A stretch of 64,000 bases of DNA from assembly GCA_965247455.1 (NCBI GenBank), contig CBDFHE010000016.1:283787-347786 (forward strand), read 5' to 3'. This document shows, piece by piece, positions 9,628-18,110 of this stretch. Each line of letters starts with the position of its first letter. Within the stretch, counting starts at the first letter, position 1. This stretch comes from JACZYA01 sp965247455. Its GTDB lineage: Bacteria > Acidobacteriota > Terriglobia > Acidiferrales > 2-02-FULL-67-57. A program made the position numbers and the translations under genes. The notes under the pieces are model-generated. The model saw only the letters and a list, made by a program, of their open reading frames with translations, was not told the origin of the DNA and did no database searches.

Positions 9628-9675
9628 GCCGTTTCTGCGATGGGTGAAGGTAGCTTGAGTTCAGTTGACCGACCG

Positions 9676-10035
9676 CTAGACCCACTCCAAGGCGCCTTTT
9701 TTGTATAGCCAGATGTAGCCAACAATGAGGATGCCCAAGAAAACCAGCATCTCCACCAAACCGAACAAACCCAGCGTCTTATACTGCACCGCCCACGGGA
9801 ACAGGAAAATGGTTTCGACGTCAAAGATGACGAAGAGAATCGCGATGATGTAGAAGCGCACGCCGAAGCGGCCGCGGGCATCGCCCTCGGGCGGAACGCC
9901 GCATTCGTAAGGTTTGCGCCGGAAGCCGACATCGCGGGAGTCGGGGCGAAGCAAGGAGGCAATCCACAATGTGACCACGGGAAACAGAAAGGCAATCACA
10001 CCAAAGATCAGGATGGGGACATAGTTTTCCGGCAT
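9676..10035 (-). CDS. nuoA: NADH-quinone oxidoreductase subunit A
   Basis: A 119-residue, three-helix membrane subunit and first gene of the operon. The conserved loop PYECGVPPEGDARGRFGVRF (Cys loop, about 43-62) and the acidic helix ILFVIFDVETIFLFPWA are intact. It ends in TAG. The gene upstream (a MogA-like protein) ends 34 bp away on the same strand, so transcription may come from further upstream. Confidence 0.96.
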   Translation of the reverse strand: MPENYVPILIFGVIAFLFPVVTLWIASLLRPDSRDVGFRRKPYECGVPPEGDARGRFGVRFYIIAILFVIFDVETIFLFPWAVQYKTLGLFGLVEMLVFLGILIVGYIWLYKKGALEWV

Positions 10036-10069
10036 GAGACCTCCGACTCCCTAGAAACTCAAGAAGCTA

Positions 10070-10729
10070 TCAAACCAGCCGCTGGTTGCCAACCCCTTCT
10101 GTGTTGCCTTCGGACTTCTCCTCCGGCTCGGACGTATCTTCGGTGGCCGGCGAAGCATCTGCCGGCGCGGAAGAGGTCGGAGAGAATTCCGCCCGGGCGG
10201 ACTCCGGCGCTGCTTCTTCCGTAGCGGCACCTTCCGCCGGCTCGTGGCCCACTTCGCCCTGAACCACGTCCACGGCATGCGAGAGGATCGGCAAAATGGC
10301 TTTGAGGGAATCTTCCGCGCCTTCCGGGCTGCCCGGCAGGTTTATGAGCACAGTCTTGGCCTTCATCCCAGCGACGGCCCGGGAGAGCGCAGCGCGTGGA
10401 GTTTTCTTCAGCCCTTCGCGCCTCATCAACTCCGCCAAGCCCGGCAACGAACGCTCCATCACAGCAGTAGTGGCCTCCGGGGTGCGGTCGCGCGGTCCCA
10501 CCCCGGTACCGCCGGTGGTGAAGATGGCGTCGATTTCCCCGTTTCCCGCCAGCGCCTCCAAGCGTTCGCGAATCAAAGTGAAGTCATCGGGCAAAACTTC
10601 GGAGGAGCCGATTGTCCAGCTGTCGGCTTCCAAAAGGCGCGCGACGGCGGGGCCGGAAACATTCTGCCGGGTGCCCTGAGCGACAGAATCGCTGACGGTG
10701 ACAATGGCGGCGCGATAGGGGGCCGGCAT
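10070..10729 (-). CDS. MogA/MoaB-family molybdopterin adenylyltransferase-like protein
   Basis: Residues 1-165 form a MoCF-binding domain with VSDSVAQG near the N-terminus, TTGGTGVGPRDRTPEAT (about 70-86) and LINLPGSPEGAEDSL (about 127-141). These are the nucleotide- and molybdopterin-binding motifs of MogA/MoaB. The family adenylylates molybdopterin in molybdenum cofactor synthesis. Residues 170-219 are an acidic Glu/Pro/Ser/Ala-rich tail not needed for the fold. The start codon overlaps the stop of the response regulator by one base. MogA and MoaB cannot be told apart safely here. Confidence 0.88.
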   Translation of the reverse strand: MPAPYRAAIVTVSDSVAQGTRQNVSGPAVARLLEADSWTIGSSEVLPDDFTLIRERLEALAGNGEIDAIFTTGGTGVGPRDRTPEATTAVMERSLPGLAELMRREGLKKTPRAALSRAVAGMKAKTVLINLPGSPEGAEDSLKAILPILSHAVDVVQGEVGHEPAEGAATEEAAPESARAEFSPTSSAPADASPATEDTSEPEEKSEGNTEGVGNQRLV

Positions 10730-11472
10730 CAGCTTTCCACCTTGTCGCGGTTGGCTTCATCGAGCAGACGCATGGCTTCCATCAGCAACCCCTGGGTGGA
10801 TTTGGTGGTGCGTCGCTGGCGCGACTTTCCGCTGAAATCAATTTCAAACCGTCCCTCAGCCCAAGTAGCAGTCTTATAGACGGCCTCATCGCCTACCGCT
10901 GCTCCACAGACGGCATCGTACACCTGTCCCTTGTCAAAAAAAACCTCGCACTGTTCGCGGCTGCGCCGCAAGAGCAAGCGGCAGGACTTCTGTCCCATTT
11001 CCAACGACTGGAAAAGATCGATCACGCTCATTTCCTCCAACAGCCCCTCGATCACGCCGGGGCGCCGGGCCTGCGTCTGGAGTTTCTCCAGCAGGAGCCG
11101 GTCGCAGACTTTCTTGGCGCGCGCGGCGACCTCGCGCACAAAAAAAGGCTTGGCAATATAATCTTCTACACCGTCAGTAAAAGGCCGCAGCTTTTCTTCG
11201 ATGTCGCTCTTGCCGGCCAGAAAAATGAAGGGGATTTTCTTGGTCTGCTCGCGGGCGCGCAGCTTTTCATACAACTGACGGCCATTCAGACCCGGCATCG
11301 CATAGTCCGACACAATCAAGTCCGGAGGTTCCTCCACAGCTTTGAGCAAGGCTTCGGCGCCGTCCGTCGCTGTCAAGATTTCGCCACAGGGCTCCATGGC
11401 CCGGCGCAACAGGTCCAACACCGCCGCGTTGTCCTCCACCAGCAGGATTTTAACCGCCGCCTTTGTGGCCAT
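10729..11472 (-). CDS. Response regulator with DUF4388 (PatA-like) output domain
   Basis: Residues 7-125 form a CheY-like receiver: acidic pair E13/D14, phospho-acceptor D56 in LIVSDYAMPG and the conserved lysine in DYIAKPFF. The usual Thr/Ser switch residue appears to be alanine (IFLAGKSD), which may alter signalling. Residues 140-225 resemble the DUF4388/PatA N-terminal domain (LLEEMSVIDLFQSLEMGQKS, then FDKGQVYDA). Such proteins act in gliding, polarity or developmental signalling in several phyla. It is embedded between moaC and the MogA-like gene with overlaps of a few bases, an unexpected place for a regulator. Confidence 0.85.
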   Translation of the reverse strand: MATKAAVKILLVEDNAAVLDLLRRAMEPCGEILTATDGAEALLKAVEEPPDLIVSDYAMPGLNGRQLYEKLRAREQTKKIPFIFLAGKSDIEEKLRPFTDGVEDYIAKPFFVREVAARAKKVCDRLLLEKLQTQARRPGVIEGLLEEMSVIDLFQSLEMGQKSCRLLLRRSREQCEVFFDKGQVYDAVCGAAVGDEAVYKTATWAEGRFEIDFSGKSRQRRTTKSTQGLLMEAMRLLDEANRDKVES

Positions 11473-11474
11473 GG

Positions 11475-11981
11475 CTACCGTTCCCCGCTCGCCACCTCAG
11501 GCCCAGGACGGCGGTAGATTCCACTCTTCCCCCCGGTTTTTTCCAGCAGATAAATATCCCGGAGTTCGATGCTACGGTCGAGGGCCTTGCACATATCGTA
11601 CACGGTGAGTGCCCCCACCACGACCGCAGTGAGCGCCTCCATCTCAACACCGGTCGAGCCGGTTGCGCGGACGCTTGAGGTAAAGCGCACGCCATTGTGG
11701 CACAATTCCGCCGCTACATCAACATGAGTGAGCAGAAGCGGATGACAGAGAGGAATCAATTCATCGGTGCGTTTGGCGGCAGCAATGCCCGCCAGCCGGG
11801 CCACGGTGAGCGGGTCGCCTTTGGGCGCGCGGAGCGTCCGAATGCTGCGAACCACGGCCGGTTTCATTCTGACAAAGGCGTGCGCGCGCGCTTCGCGTAC
11901 GGTGGCCGGCTTGTCGGTGACGTCCACCATCTGCGGGCGCCCGCGCCGGTCGTAGTGGCTGAGCTTCTTGTGTTTTTTCAC
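11475..11981 (-). CDS. moaC: Cyclic pyranopterin monophosphate synthase MoaC
   Basis: A 168-residue protein that converts the GTP-derived intermediate to cyclic pyranopterin monophosphate. All family motifs are present: MVDVTDKP near residue 18, AKRTDELIPLCHPLLLTHV (about 69-87), TGSTGVEMEALTAV (about 106-119) and the active-site lysines in EKTGGKSG. It overlaps moeA by four bases (ATGA). Confidence 0.96.
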   Translation of the reverse strand: MKKHKKLSHYDRRGRPQMVDVTDKPATVREARAHAFVRMKPAVVRSIRTLRAPKGDPLTVARLAGIAAAKRTDELIPLCHPLLLTHVDVAAELCHNGVRFTSSVRATGSTGVEMEALTAVVVGALTVYDMCKALDRSIELRDIYLLEKTGGKSGIYRRPGPEVASGER

Positions 11982-13198
11982 CGCACCACCGCGTCCCGCC
12001 GCGGCAAGATAGCCACCCAGGAACCCGCGGCCAGTTCGCTCACGTCCTCCGGCACCACCAGGAAACAGTTGCTGCCGGCAAGCGCCGCCACGTCACCCGA
12101 GCCTTGCCACCGCAGGGGGCGGACGCAAGTGTCACTGCCCTGCCCTTCCAGGCGCGCCGAGAGAAAAAGAGTGAGCTGCGTTTTCTGTTTGACCGCTTCG
12201 GCCAAGCGCGCCTGGAAGAATTGCAAGGCCGGCGCCGGTGCGCCGCCGAGCAAAGCAATCGCCGGCGTCACAAAAAGCTCAAACGTCACCATAGTAGAGA
12301 CGGGATTGCCTGGCAAGCCGAAGACAAACTTGTTCTGGCAGGTGGCGAAGACCGCCGGACGGCCGGGGCGAATGGCCACGGCGTCAAAGTGGAACTCGGC
12401 GCCCAGCTCGCGCAGCACCACTTCCACCAGGTCGTACTTGCCCATGGAAACTCCGCCAGTGAGCACCAGCAGGTCTTCTTCCAGGCCGCGGCGAATTAAC
12501 TCTTCCAACTGATTCAACTCATCGGGCGCGTTGCCGAGCAGGACCGGCTCCCCGCCGCTCAAAGTTACCTGGGCCGCCATCGAGTAGGTGTTGCTGTTGC
12601 GAATCTGGTTGGGGCCGGGCTGGCTCTCTACCGGCACCACTTCATCCCCGGTGGAAAGCACCGCCACCCGCGGGCGGCGATGGACGCGCACCCTGGCCTT
12701 TCCCACCTGGCCCAGCAAGGAAGTCTCCGCGTAGCCGATGCGGGCTCCCGCGCTGAGAAGCAACGCGCCGGCGGTGGCCTCGCTGCCACGGGGAACAACG
12801 TTGGCACCAGATTGGAGGCTGCGCTTGACCACGACCTGACCCTGCCGGGGTTCGGTGTGTTCAATCATGACCACCGCATCCGCACCGTCAGGCACCGGCG
12901 CTCCGGTCATAATGGCGACGCACTCTCCCTCGCCGACCGTTCCATCGAAACGATCGCCGGCCTTGATCTCCCCCAGGAGCTTCAAGGCGGCGGGCAGGCG
13001 GGCGAGGTCGGCGGCGCGCAGGGCAAAACCATCGCGGGTGGAGCGGTGGAAAGGCGGGTAGTCGCGATCGGCGGAGACGTCCTGCGCCAGCACGCGGCCC
13101 AGACTGGCTTGCAACAGCACGGTTTCGACGGAGGGTTCGCGCGGGGAGGCACCGACGATGCGGATGACTGTCTGGCGGGCCTGGAGGTAATTCAGCAT
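11978..13198 (-). CDS. moeA: Molybdopterin molybdenumtransferase MoeA
   Basis: A 406-residue protein that inserts molybdate into adenylylated molybdopterin. Recognisable are the N-terminal domain with DYPPFHRSTRDGFALRAAD (about 45-63), IMTGAPVPDGADAVVMIEHT, the MoCF domain with STGDEV, TGGVSMGKYDLV and FGLPGNPVSTMVTFELF, and the C-terminal beta domain. With moaC and the MogA-like gene it makes a partial molybdenum-cofactor operon, which would serve the NapA-type enzyme at 54 kb among others. Confidence 0.95.
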   Translation of the reverse strand: MLNYLQARQTVIRIVGASPREPSVETVLLQASLGRVLAQDVSADRDYPPFHRSTRDGFALRAADLARLPAALKLLGEIKAGDRFDGTVGEGECVAIMTGAPVPDGADAVVMIEHTEPRQGQVVVKRSLQSGANVVPRGSEATAGALLLSAGARIGYAETSLLGQVGKARVRVHRRPRVAVLSTGDEVVPVESQPGPNQIRNSNTYSMAAQVTLSGGEPVLLGNAPDELNQLEELIRRGLEEDLLVLTGGVSMGKYDLVEVVLRELGAEFHFDAVAIRPGRPAVFATCQNKFVFGLPGNPVSTMVTFELFVTPAIALLGGAPAPALQFFQARLAEAVKQKTQLTLFLSARLEGQGSDTCVRPLRWQGSGDVAALAGSNCFLVVPEDVSELAAGSWVAILPRRDAVVR

Positions 13199-13215
13199 CG
13201 GCCACTCGGACCGGT

Positions 13216-14523
13216 CTAGCCTTTCAACAAACCTGCCAACCGGGAATTCGGCGGCAGCAGAGTCTCTTCGCGCTGCGGCCCGGTGGAAATCATGCCGATC
13301 TCCACTTCCACTTGGTCGGCGACAAAGCCCAGGTAGTCGCGGGCGCGCTGGGGCAGTTGGCCATAGTCGGTGAGGCCGCGGGTGGCGCTCTGCCAGCCGG
13401 GGCGAGTGTCATACATGGGCTCGATTTGTTCCAGCACCTCGGCCTCAGCAGGCATTTCCTGCACGGGGGTTCCCTTGTAGCGGTAGCCGACGCAGACGGG
13501 AATCTCCGCCAAATGGTCGAGCACGTCCAGCTTGGTCATGATGAAAGACGCGACCCCATTGACGAGCGCGCTGTAGCGGAGCGTCACCAAGTCCAGCCAG
13601 CCGCAGCGGCGCGGCCGGCCGGTGACGGCGCCGTATTCGTTGCCGCGCTCGCGCAGAGCCTCGGCCTGGGGGCCAGTGATCTCAGTGGCAAAGGGCCCGC
13701 TGCCTACGCGAGTGGCGTAGGCTTTGGTGACGCCGAGTACAGCGGTGACAGTGGTCGGCGGGAGGCCCAGGCCGGCGCACGCACCGCCGGCAGTGGAATT
13801 TGAGGAGGTGACAAAAGGATAGGTGCCGTGGTCCACGTCCAGCATAGTTCCCTGCGCACCTTCGCACAGGATGCGCTTGCCGGCGCTGCGCGCTCCGGCC
13901 AGCAGCCGGGCCACGTCGGCAATGTAGGGACGCAGGCGCTCGGCGTAGCCCTGATAGAGATCGAGCACGCGGGCCGAATCGAGATCGGGTTTGCCGTAGA
14001 GCGCACGCGCCAAAGCACTCTTGTGTTTGAGAACATGGCGCAGCTTTTCCTGGAAGCGTTGCGGGTCGAGCAGGTCGCAGGCGCGCAGCCCGCGGCGGCC
14101 CATCTTGTCCTCGTAGGTGGGGCCGATGCCGCGCGCGGTGGTTCCGATTTTCTGCGGTCCCAGTGCCGCTTCAGCGGCCCGCTCCAACTCACGGTGGTAG
14201 GGAAAGATCAAATGGCAGCGGTTGCTGATGAAAAAGCGGCTCTGGGGGTTGATGCCGGCAGCTTCCAGCGTCTTCAGCTCCTCGAGCAAGGCGGCGGGGT
14301 CCAAAACTACACCGGACCCGATGACCGCCCACTTGCCGGGGCGGAGAACGCCGCTGGGCACCAGTTGCAGGATGAACTTCCGGCCATTGACGATGACGGT
14401 GTGGCCGGCGTTGTGACCGCCCTGGTAGCGGGCGATGATGTCGAAGTGGGCCGCCAGGTAGTCAACAACCTTTCCCTTGCCTTCGTCGCCCCACTGGGCG
14501 CCGACCACGACCACCGTGCCCAT
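13216..14523 (-). CDS. purA: Adenylosuccinate synthetase
   Basis: A 435-residue enzyme joining IMP and aspartate with GTP, the first committed step to AMP. The N-terminal P-loop GAQWGDEGKGKVVDYLA, catalytic GHNAGHTV, TTARGIGPTYEDK and the C-terminal STGPQREETLL are intact. Length is normal. It starts 600 bp from trxA on the same strand and ends 18 bp before the moeA start. Confidence 0.97.
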   Translation of the reverse strand: MGTVVVVGAQWGDEGKGKVVDYLAAHFDIIARYQGGHNAGHTVIVNGRKFILQLVPSGVLRPGKWAVIGSGVVLDPAALLEELKTLEAAGINPQSRFFISNRCHLIFPYHRELERAAEAALGPQKIGTTARGIGPTYEDKMGRRGLRACDLLDPQRFQEKLRHVLKHKSALARALYGKPDLDSARVLDLYQGYAERLRPYIADVARLLAGARSAGKRILCEGAQGTMLDVDHGTYPFVTSSNSTAGGACAGLGLPPTTVTAVLGVTKAYATRVGSGPFATEITGPQAEALRERGNEYGAVTGRPRRCGWLDLVTLRYSALVNGVASFIMTKLDVLDHLAEIPVCVGYRYKGTPVQEMPAEAEVLEQIEPMYDTRPGWQSATRGLTDYGQLPQRARDYLGFVADQVEVEIGMISTGPQREETLLPPNSRLAGLLKG

Positions 14524-14803
14524 TCACCCTCCTCCAGTGCGCACGAACCAGCCGCGCTGCGCCCTCTGCACGAGGCTCAAGGCGGGAGTTGCTGCCGGGA
14601 AAGCAGAGCTAGAACGGCAGAGGTGCAAGCGCGCGCCCGGTGCTTATCATAGGCGGCACGGCGACCCGGCGCAAGCCGAGCTCAACAGAAATCCGGCGGG
14701 CAGGCATACACCTCCCGGGAGTTTCAGTTACTGGGAAAGCAACCCACCGCGCTGACGGGCCGGGTGGAGCCCTCTCTGGCCCGCCGCAGAGCCGGCAGGC
14801 GGC

Positions 14804-15133
14804 CTAGGAAAGATGCTTCTCCAAGACCTTCTCGATGCTGTCGCGCGGGCTGTTGCCCACGATCTGGTCCTTCACCTGGCCGTCTTTGAAGACCAGCAGG
14901 GTGGGGATGCCGCGGATGCCGTAGCGCTCGGAGACGGCGGGATTTTCGTCCACGTTGAGCTTGGCTACCTTCAGCTTGCCGTTGAAGTCGGCGGCAATCG
15001 CTTCCACCGTCGGCGCCAGCATCCGGCAGGGGCCACACCACTCCGCCCAGAAATCCACCAGCACCGGCGTGTTCGACTTAAGGACTTCTGCCTCGAAGTT
15101 GCTGTCGGTGGCAGTCAGAATGTTTTCAGCCAT
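14804..15133 (-). CDS. trxA: Thioredoxin
   Basis: A 109-residue thioredoxin with active site FWAEWCGPCRM, the cis-proline loop GIRGIPTLLVF, and normal length. The ATG at 15133 is preferred over a longer in-frame start at 15202 because GGGAGGAAAA lies just upstream of it and MAENILTATDSNFEAEV begins the typical fold. It reduces protein disulfides in the cytoplasm using thioredoxin reductase. Confidence 0.96.
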   Translation of the reverse strand: MAENILTATDSNFEAEVLKSNTPVLVDFWAEWCGPCRMLAPTVEAIAADFNGKLKVAKLNVDENPAVSERYGIRGIPTLLVFKDGQVKDQIVGNSPRDSIEKVLEKHLS

Positions 15134-15168
15134 GCTCGAATTTTCCTCCCAGCGAAATTCGCTGTCAC

Positions 15169-15174
15169 AGTATA
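15169..15174 (-). promoter_or_regulatory. Possible -10 element for trxA
   Basis: On the minus strand TATACT lies 36-41 bases upstream of the trxA start. A poor -35 match (T-rich TCTTTT) stands about 17 bases further upstream. This is a motif match only. Confidence 0.3.
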
Positions 15175-15273
15175 GATGAACCAAAGCCAAAAAAAGACTC
15201 ACCTGCGGTCAAGCAGCCCCCCCTTAGCTATTCTAATGGCTTCCGGCGGCTTTGGCTAGCCGATTATCAAGCC

Positions 15274-15415
15274 GGTAGTGGGTCATTTTGGAAATGTGAA
15301 TCTCACGCCGAGCCCCGTGGCACCTGCCACGGGGTGCTTTTGCCGCCCATCCACCCGGCGGCGGGTGCCGCCGGGCTCAGCGGTAAAGGTAACGTCGTCA
15401 AACTGACCCACTACC
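15274..15415. mobile_element. 142-bp MITE-like element with 17-bp TIRs and 8-bp TSD
   Basis: The ends GGTAGTGGGTCATTTTG (15274-15290) and CAAACTGACCCACTACC (15399-15415) are inverted repeats with one mismatch in 17. The element is flanked by a perfect direct repeat ATCAAGCC at 15266-15273 and 15416-15423. Inside are two hairpins, one with CCCCGTGGCA and TGCCACGGGG arms and one with GGCGGC/GCCGCC arms. It has no plausible gene. Ends plus target duplication show that it inserted by transposition; an 8-bp duplication fits several IS families, so the parent cannot be named. It lies between divergent trxA and rsmA and could affect either promoter. Confidence 0.85.
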
Positions 15416-15547
15416 ATCAAGCCCGCTGCCATGACCGGTAGTGGAGCATGGCAAAAGCCGACGAAAAAGCCTTCGGCTTCTTCGCCGCTACCTGGGGCGA
15501 GGAGAGTGCAGGGTGTAGCCGAGGGCAATGCTACAATCTGTGCCAAC

Positions 15548-16372
15548 ATGCAGCGGGAAAGTCGCCGTCGGCGCCCCAAGCTGGGGCAGCACTTCCTGGC
15601 GGACGCGGGCGTCCGCGCCCGCCTGCTTCAGCGGCTGGAAATTCGCGCGCAGGATTGCTGGCTTGAAATCGGTTCCGGCCACGGCGAAATGACGCTGGCG
15701 CTGGCGCAGCAGTCAGCGCAGGTGGTAGCGGTGGAGAAGGACGCCGCGCTGGCTCGCGCGCTGCGAGAGAAGCTGAGGGGACAGTCTGGGTGCACAGTGG
15801 TCGAAGCCGATATCCTGGAAGTCTCCGCCGCGACCCTGGCGCAACAATTCGGAGTGAACCGCTGGCGGGTCTATGGCAACCTGCCCTACTACATCACGTC
15901 GCCGATTCTTCAGCGATTGTTTGCGGCACTCGACGTAATTGCCGACATCCACGTAGTGGTGCAGCGGGAAGTGGCCCTGCGGCTGACAGCGGAACCCGGC
16001 CGGCGGGACTACGGCTATCTCTCGGTGCTGACGCAGTTCTATACCACGCCTGCTTTGCTCGAACCCATCCCGCGCGGCGCTTTCCAGCCACCGCCCAAAG
16101 TGGAATCGGCACTGGTGCGGCTGGCGCCGCCGGGTGCCCGCGAACGCTTGGCGGTCGCCGAGCCGGAAGCGTTCTTGGTTTTCTTGCAGACCTGCTTTCG
16201 CCACAAGCGCAAAACGTTGCTGAACAACCTGCGAGATGCTTGCCCGCCTGACCGGGTGCAGGCTGCGATGGCAGAGACAGGGCTGACTGTGCGCAGCCGG
16301 GCAGAAGAATTGACCCTGGACAAGTTTGCGGCGCTGTTCCGCCTGCTGCCAGCAAACTGGGTGGTTGGGTAA
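15548..16372 (+). CDS. rsmA: 16S rRNA (adenine1518/1519-N6) dimethyltransferase RsmA (KsgA)
   Basis: A 274-residue methyltransferase of ribosome biogenesis. The start at MQRESRRRRPKLGQHFLAD is chosen because KLGQHFL is the family N-terminus; a longer in-frame start at 15431 reads through MITE-adjacent sequence. The SAM motif is EIGSGHGEMTLALA, the catalytic motif is YGNLPYYITSPI, and the C-terminal helical domain includes FRHKRKTLLNNL. Length matches the family. Confidence 0.95.
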   Translation: MQRESRRRRPKLGQHFLADAGVRARLLQRLEIRAQDCWLEIGSGHGEMTLALAQQSAQVVAVEKDAALARALREKLRGQSGCTVVEADILEVSAATLAQQFGVNRWRVYGNLPYYITSPILQRLFAALDVIADIHVVVQREVALRLTAEPGRRDYGYLSVLTQFYTTPALLEPIPRGAFQPPPKVESALVRLAPPGARERLAVAEPEAFLVFLQTCFRHKRKTLLNNLRDACPPDRVQAAMAETGLTVRSRAEELTLDKFAALFRLLPANWVVG

Positions 16373-16629
16373 AAGCGTGCTGCTTTGATTGATACCGGAA
16401 TACATTTTGCCTGCCAAGAAAATCAAGAGCCTGTCACGACTCGTCCTGAAGGCTCGCCCCGACGAACAAGCGGGTGCGGAGCACCCCTTCCGGACCGGTG
16501 GTGAGGTGGACAGAAGCGGCGGGGCAGGTTGACGAATGGATGAGTCATTGCAGCAGCACTGTTTCAAACTACTACTCAAAGTGCGGTTCGTTGTTCGCTC
16601 CCGAGGCGTGTGATAGCATCCGCCGCGCA

Positions 16630-17115
16630 GTGATTGCCGTGCCGCAACCCAAACAAGACGCCCTGCGCCCGACCACCGTCCGACCCTACGAAGCCAAAGA
16701 CTTCGAGGCCATCTACCGGCTGGACCAGCAGTGCTACCCGCCCGGTATTGCGTACTCGCGCTTCGGCCTGCGGATGTTCCTGGCGGAGCCGGGGGCACGT
16801 GCCTGGGTGCTGGAGGAAGGCGGCGCACTGGCGGGGTTTGTGTTGGTGCGGCAGGTACGAAGCACGCGCGGTCATGTGATTACGCTTGACGTGCGCGCGG
16901 ACCGGCGGCGACGCGGAATCGGGCGCGCGCTACTCGTAAGCGCCGAGGCCTGGCTGGCCGCGCAGGGCGTCCGACGAGTACGTCTGGAAACGGCGGTGGA
17001 CAACCACGCGGTGCTGGCGTTCTGGCAGCGGGCGGGTTACGAAGTGAAAGGAATCCTGCCGCGCTATTACCTCGACCGGGACGACGCCTACCGGATGGAA
17101 AAGGAGCTGGGCTAG
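16630..17115 (+). CDS. GNAT acetyltransferase, RimI-like
   Basis: The fold covers TTVRPYEAKDFEAIYRLDQ to the C-terminus, with the acetyl-CoA loop VRADRRRRGIGRALL and the RimI-like ending HAVLAFWQRAGYEVKGILPRYY. RimI acetylates the N-terminus of ribosomal protein S18, but many relatives have other substrates, so the target is not assigned. The start is uncertain: GTG at 16630 or 16639 and ATG at 16540 are all in frame, and none has a strong ribosome-binding site. It ends three bases before uppP. Confidence 0.8.
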   Translation: MIAVPQPKQDALRPTTVRPYEAKDFEAIYRLDQQCYPPGIAYSRFGLRMFLAEPGARAWVLEEGGALAGFVLVRQVRSTRGHVITLDVRADRRRRGIGRALLVSAEAWLAAQGVRRVRLETAVDNHAVLAFWQRAGYEVKGILPRYYLDRDDAYRMEKELG

Positions 17116-17118
17116 AGC

Positions 17119-18003
17119 ATGGCGCTACTGCAAGTGATCGTGCTGGCGGTGGTGCAAGGTATCACCGAATTTCTCCCCATCAGCTCGACCGCGCATTTGA
17201 TTCTGGTTCCATGGCTGCTGGGCTGGCAGGACCCGGGGCTGACATTTAACGTGGTGCTGCACGCGGGAACGCTGGTGGCGGTGCTGGTCTATTTCGCCCG
17301 CGTCTGGGTAGCGTTGTTTGCCGGCGCCTTGCGGAGCGCTTTGCGCCCTCTGGGGCTTGGCCCCGCAAGAGGCGTAGCCGCGCTGAGCAGTCCCGACCCG
17401 CTTGCCCTGGAGCGCGAGCTGCAACTCAGCCCGTATTTCCTGTGGCTGCTGGTGGCGGCCACGGTGCCGGGGGCAGTAGCGGGGTACTGGCTGGAAAGCT
17501 ACGCGGAAAGCACCTTTCGCAGTCCGTTGCTGATTGCGGGCACGTTGATCGGCATCTCGCTGGTCATGTGGTTGGCCGACCGGCGACCCACGCTGGCGCG
17601 CGGAATGGAGACCCTGGGATTCAAGGACGCGCTGCTGATCGGCGCAGCACAGGCGGTGGCGATTCTTCCAGGGACGTCGCGCGCCGGCATTACAATTTCA
17701 GCGGGTTTGTTCCGCAACCTGACGCGCGAAGCAGCCGCCCGTTTTTCCTTCCTGCTGGCAACGCCGATCATCGGGGGCGCGACGCTGAAGAAGGCTTTCG
17801 ACATTTGGGAGCAGGGCCTGCCGTCGGACGCTTCGGTGGGGGACTACGCGGTCGGTTTTGTGGTCTCCGGAGTGGTGGGCTATGCGGCCATTGCCTTCCT
17901 GCTGCGCTATCTGCAAGTGCGGACGCTGAAAATATTTGTTGCCTATCGGCTGGTGCTAGGAGTTATAATCGTGGCGGTCGAGCTCCTCCACTCGTCCAAC
18001 TGA
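17119..18003 (+). CDS. uppP: Undecaprenyl-diphosphate phosphatase (BacA family)
   Basis: A 294-residue polytopic membrane enzyme that recycles undecaprenyl pyrophosphate for cell-wall synthesis and gives bacitracin tolerance. The two catalytic signatures are present: QGITEFLPISSTAHLILVPW (about 14-33) and LPGTSRAGITISAGLF (about 181-196). Length is in the normal range. It follows the RimI-like gene with a 3-bp gap, probably one transcript. Confidence 0.95.
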   Translation: MALLQVIVLAVVQGITEFLPISSTAHLILVPWLLGWQDPGLTFNVVLHAGTLVAVLVYFARVWVALFAGALRSALRPLGLGPARGVAALSSPDPLALERELQLSPYFLWLLVAATVPGAVAGYWLESYAESTFRSPLLIAGTLIGISLVMWLADRRPTLARGMETLGFKDALLIGAAQAVAILPGTSRAGITISAGLFRNLTREAAARFSFLLATPIIGGATLKKAFDIWEQGLPSDASVGDYAVGFVVSGVVGYAAIAFLLRYLQVRTLKIFVAYRLVLGVIIVAVELLHSSN

Positions 18004-18110
18004 AGTAGCGCCAACCGAAGCAGGGAGTCTTTCGTTCCGGGATGTAGTTCTCTGCCGGGATTGTGTGCTGAATGGAAGTGTATCTAGGCCGGCAAGGAGG
18101 GCGGTTGAAG

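Noticed and set aside
14524..14803. Possible terminator between trxA and purA
   Set aside because: GC-rich stems can be drawn but no T-run follows, so support is too weak.
15283..15579. A 98-codon minus-strand frame over the MITE and rsmA start
   Set aside because: It crosses the TIRs and target duplication and has no ribosome-binding site. It is non-coding.
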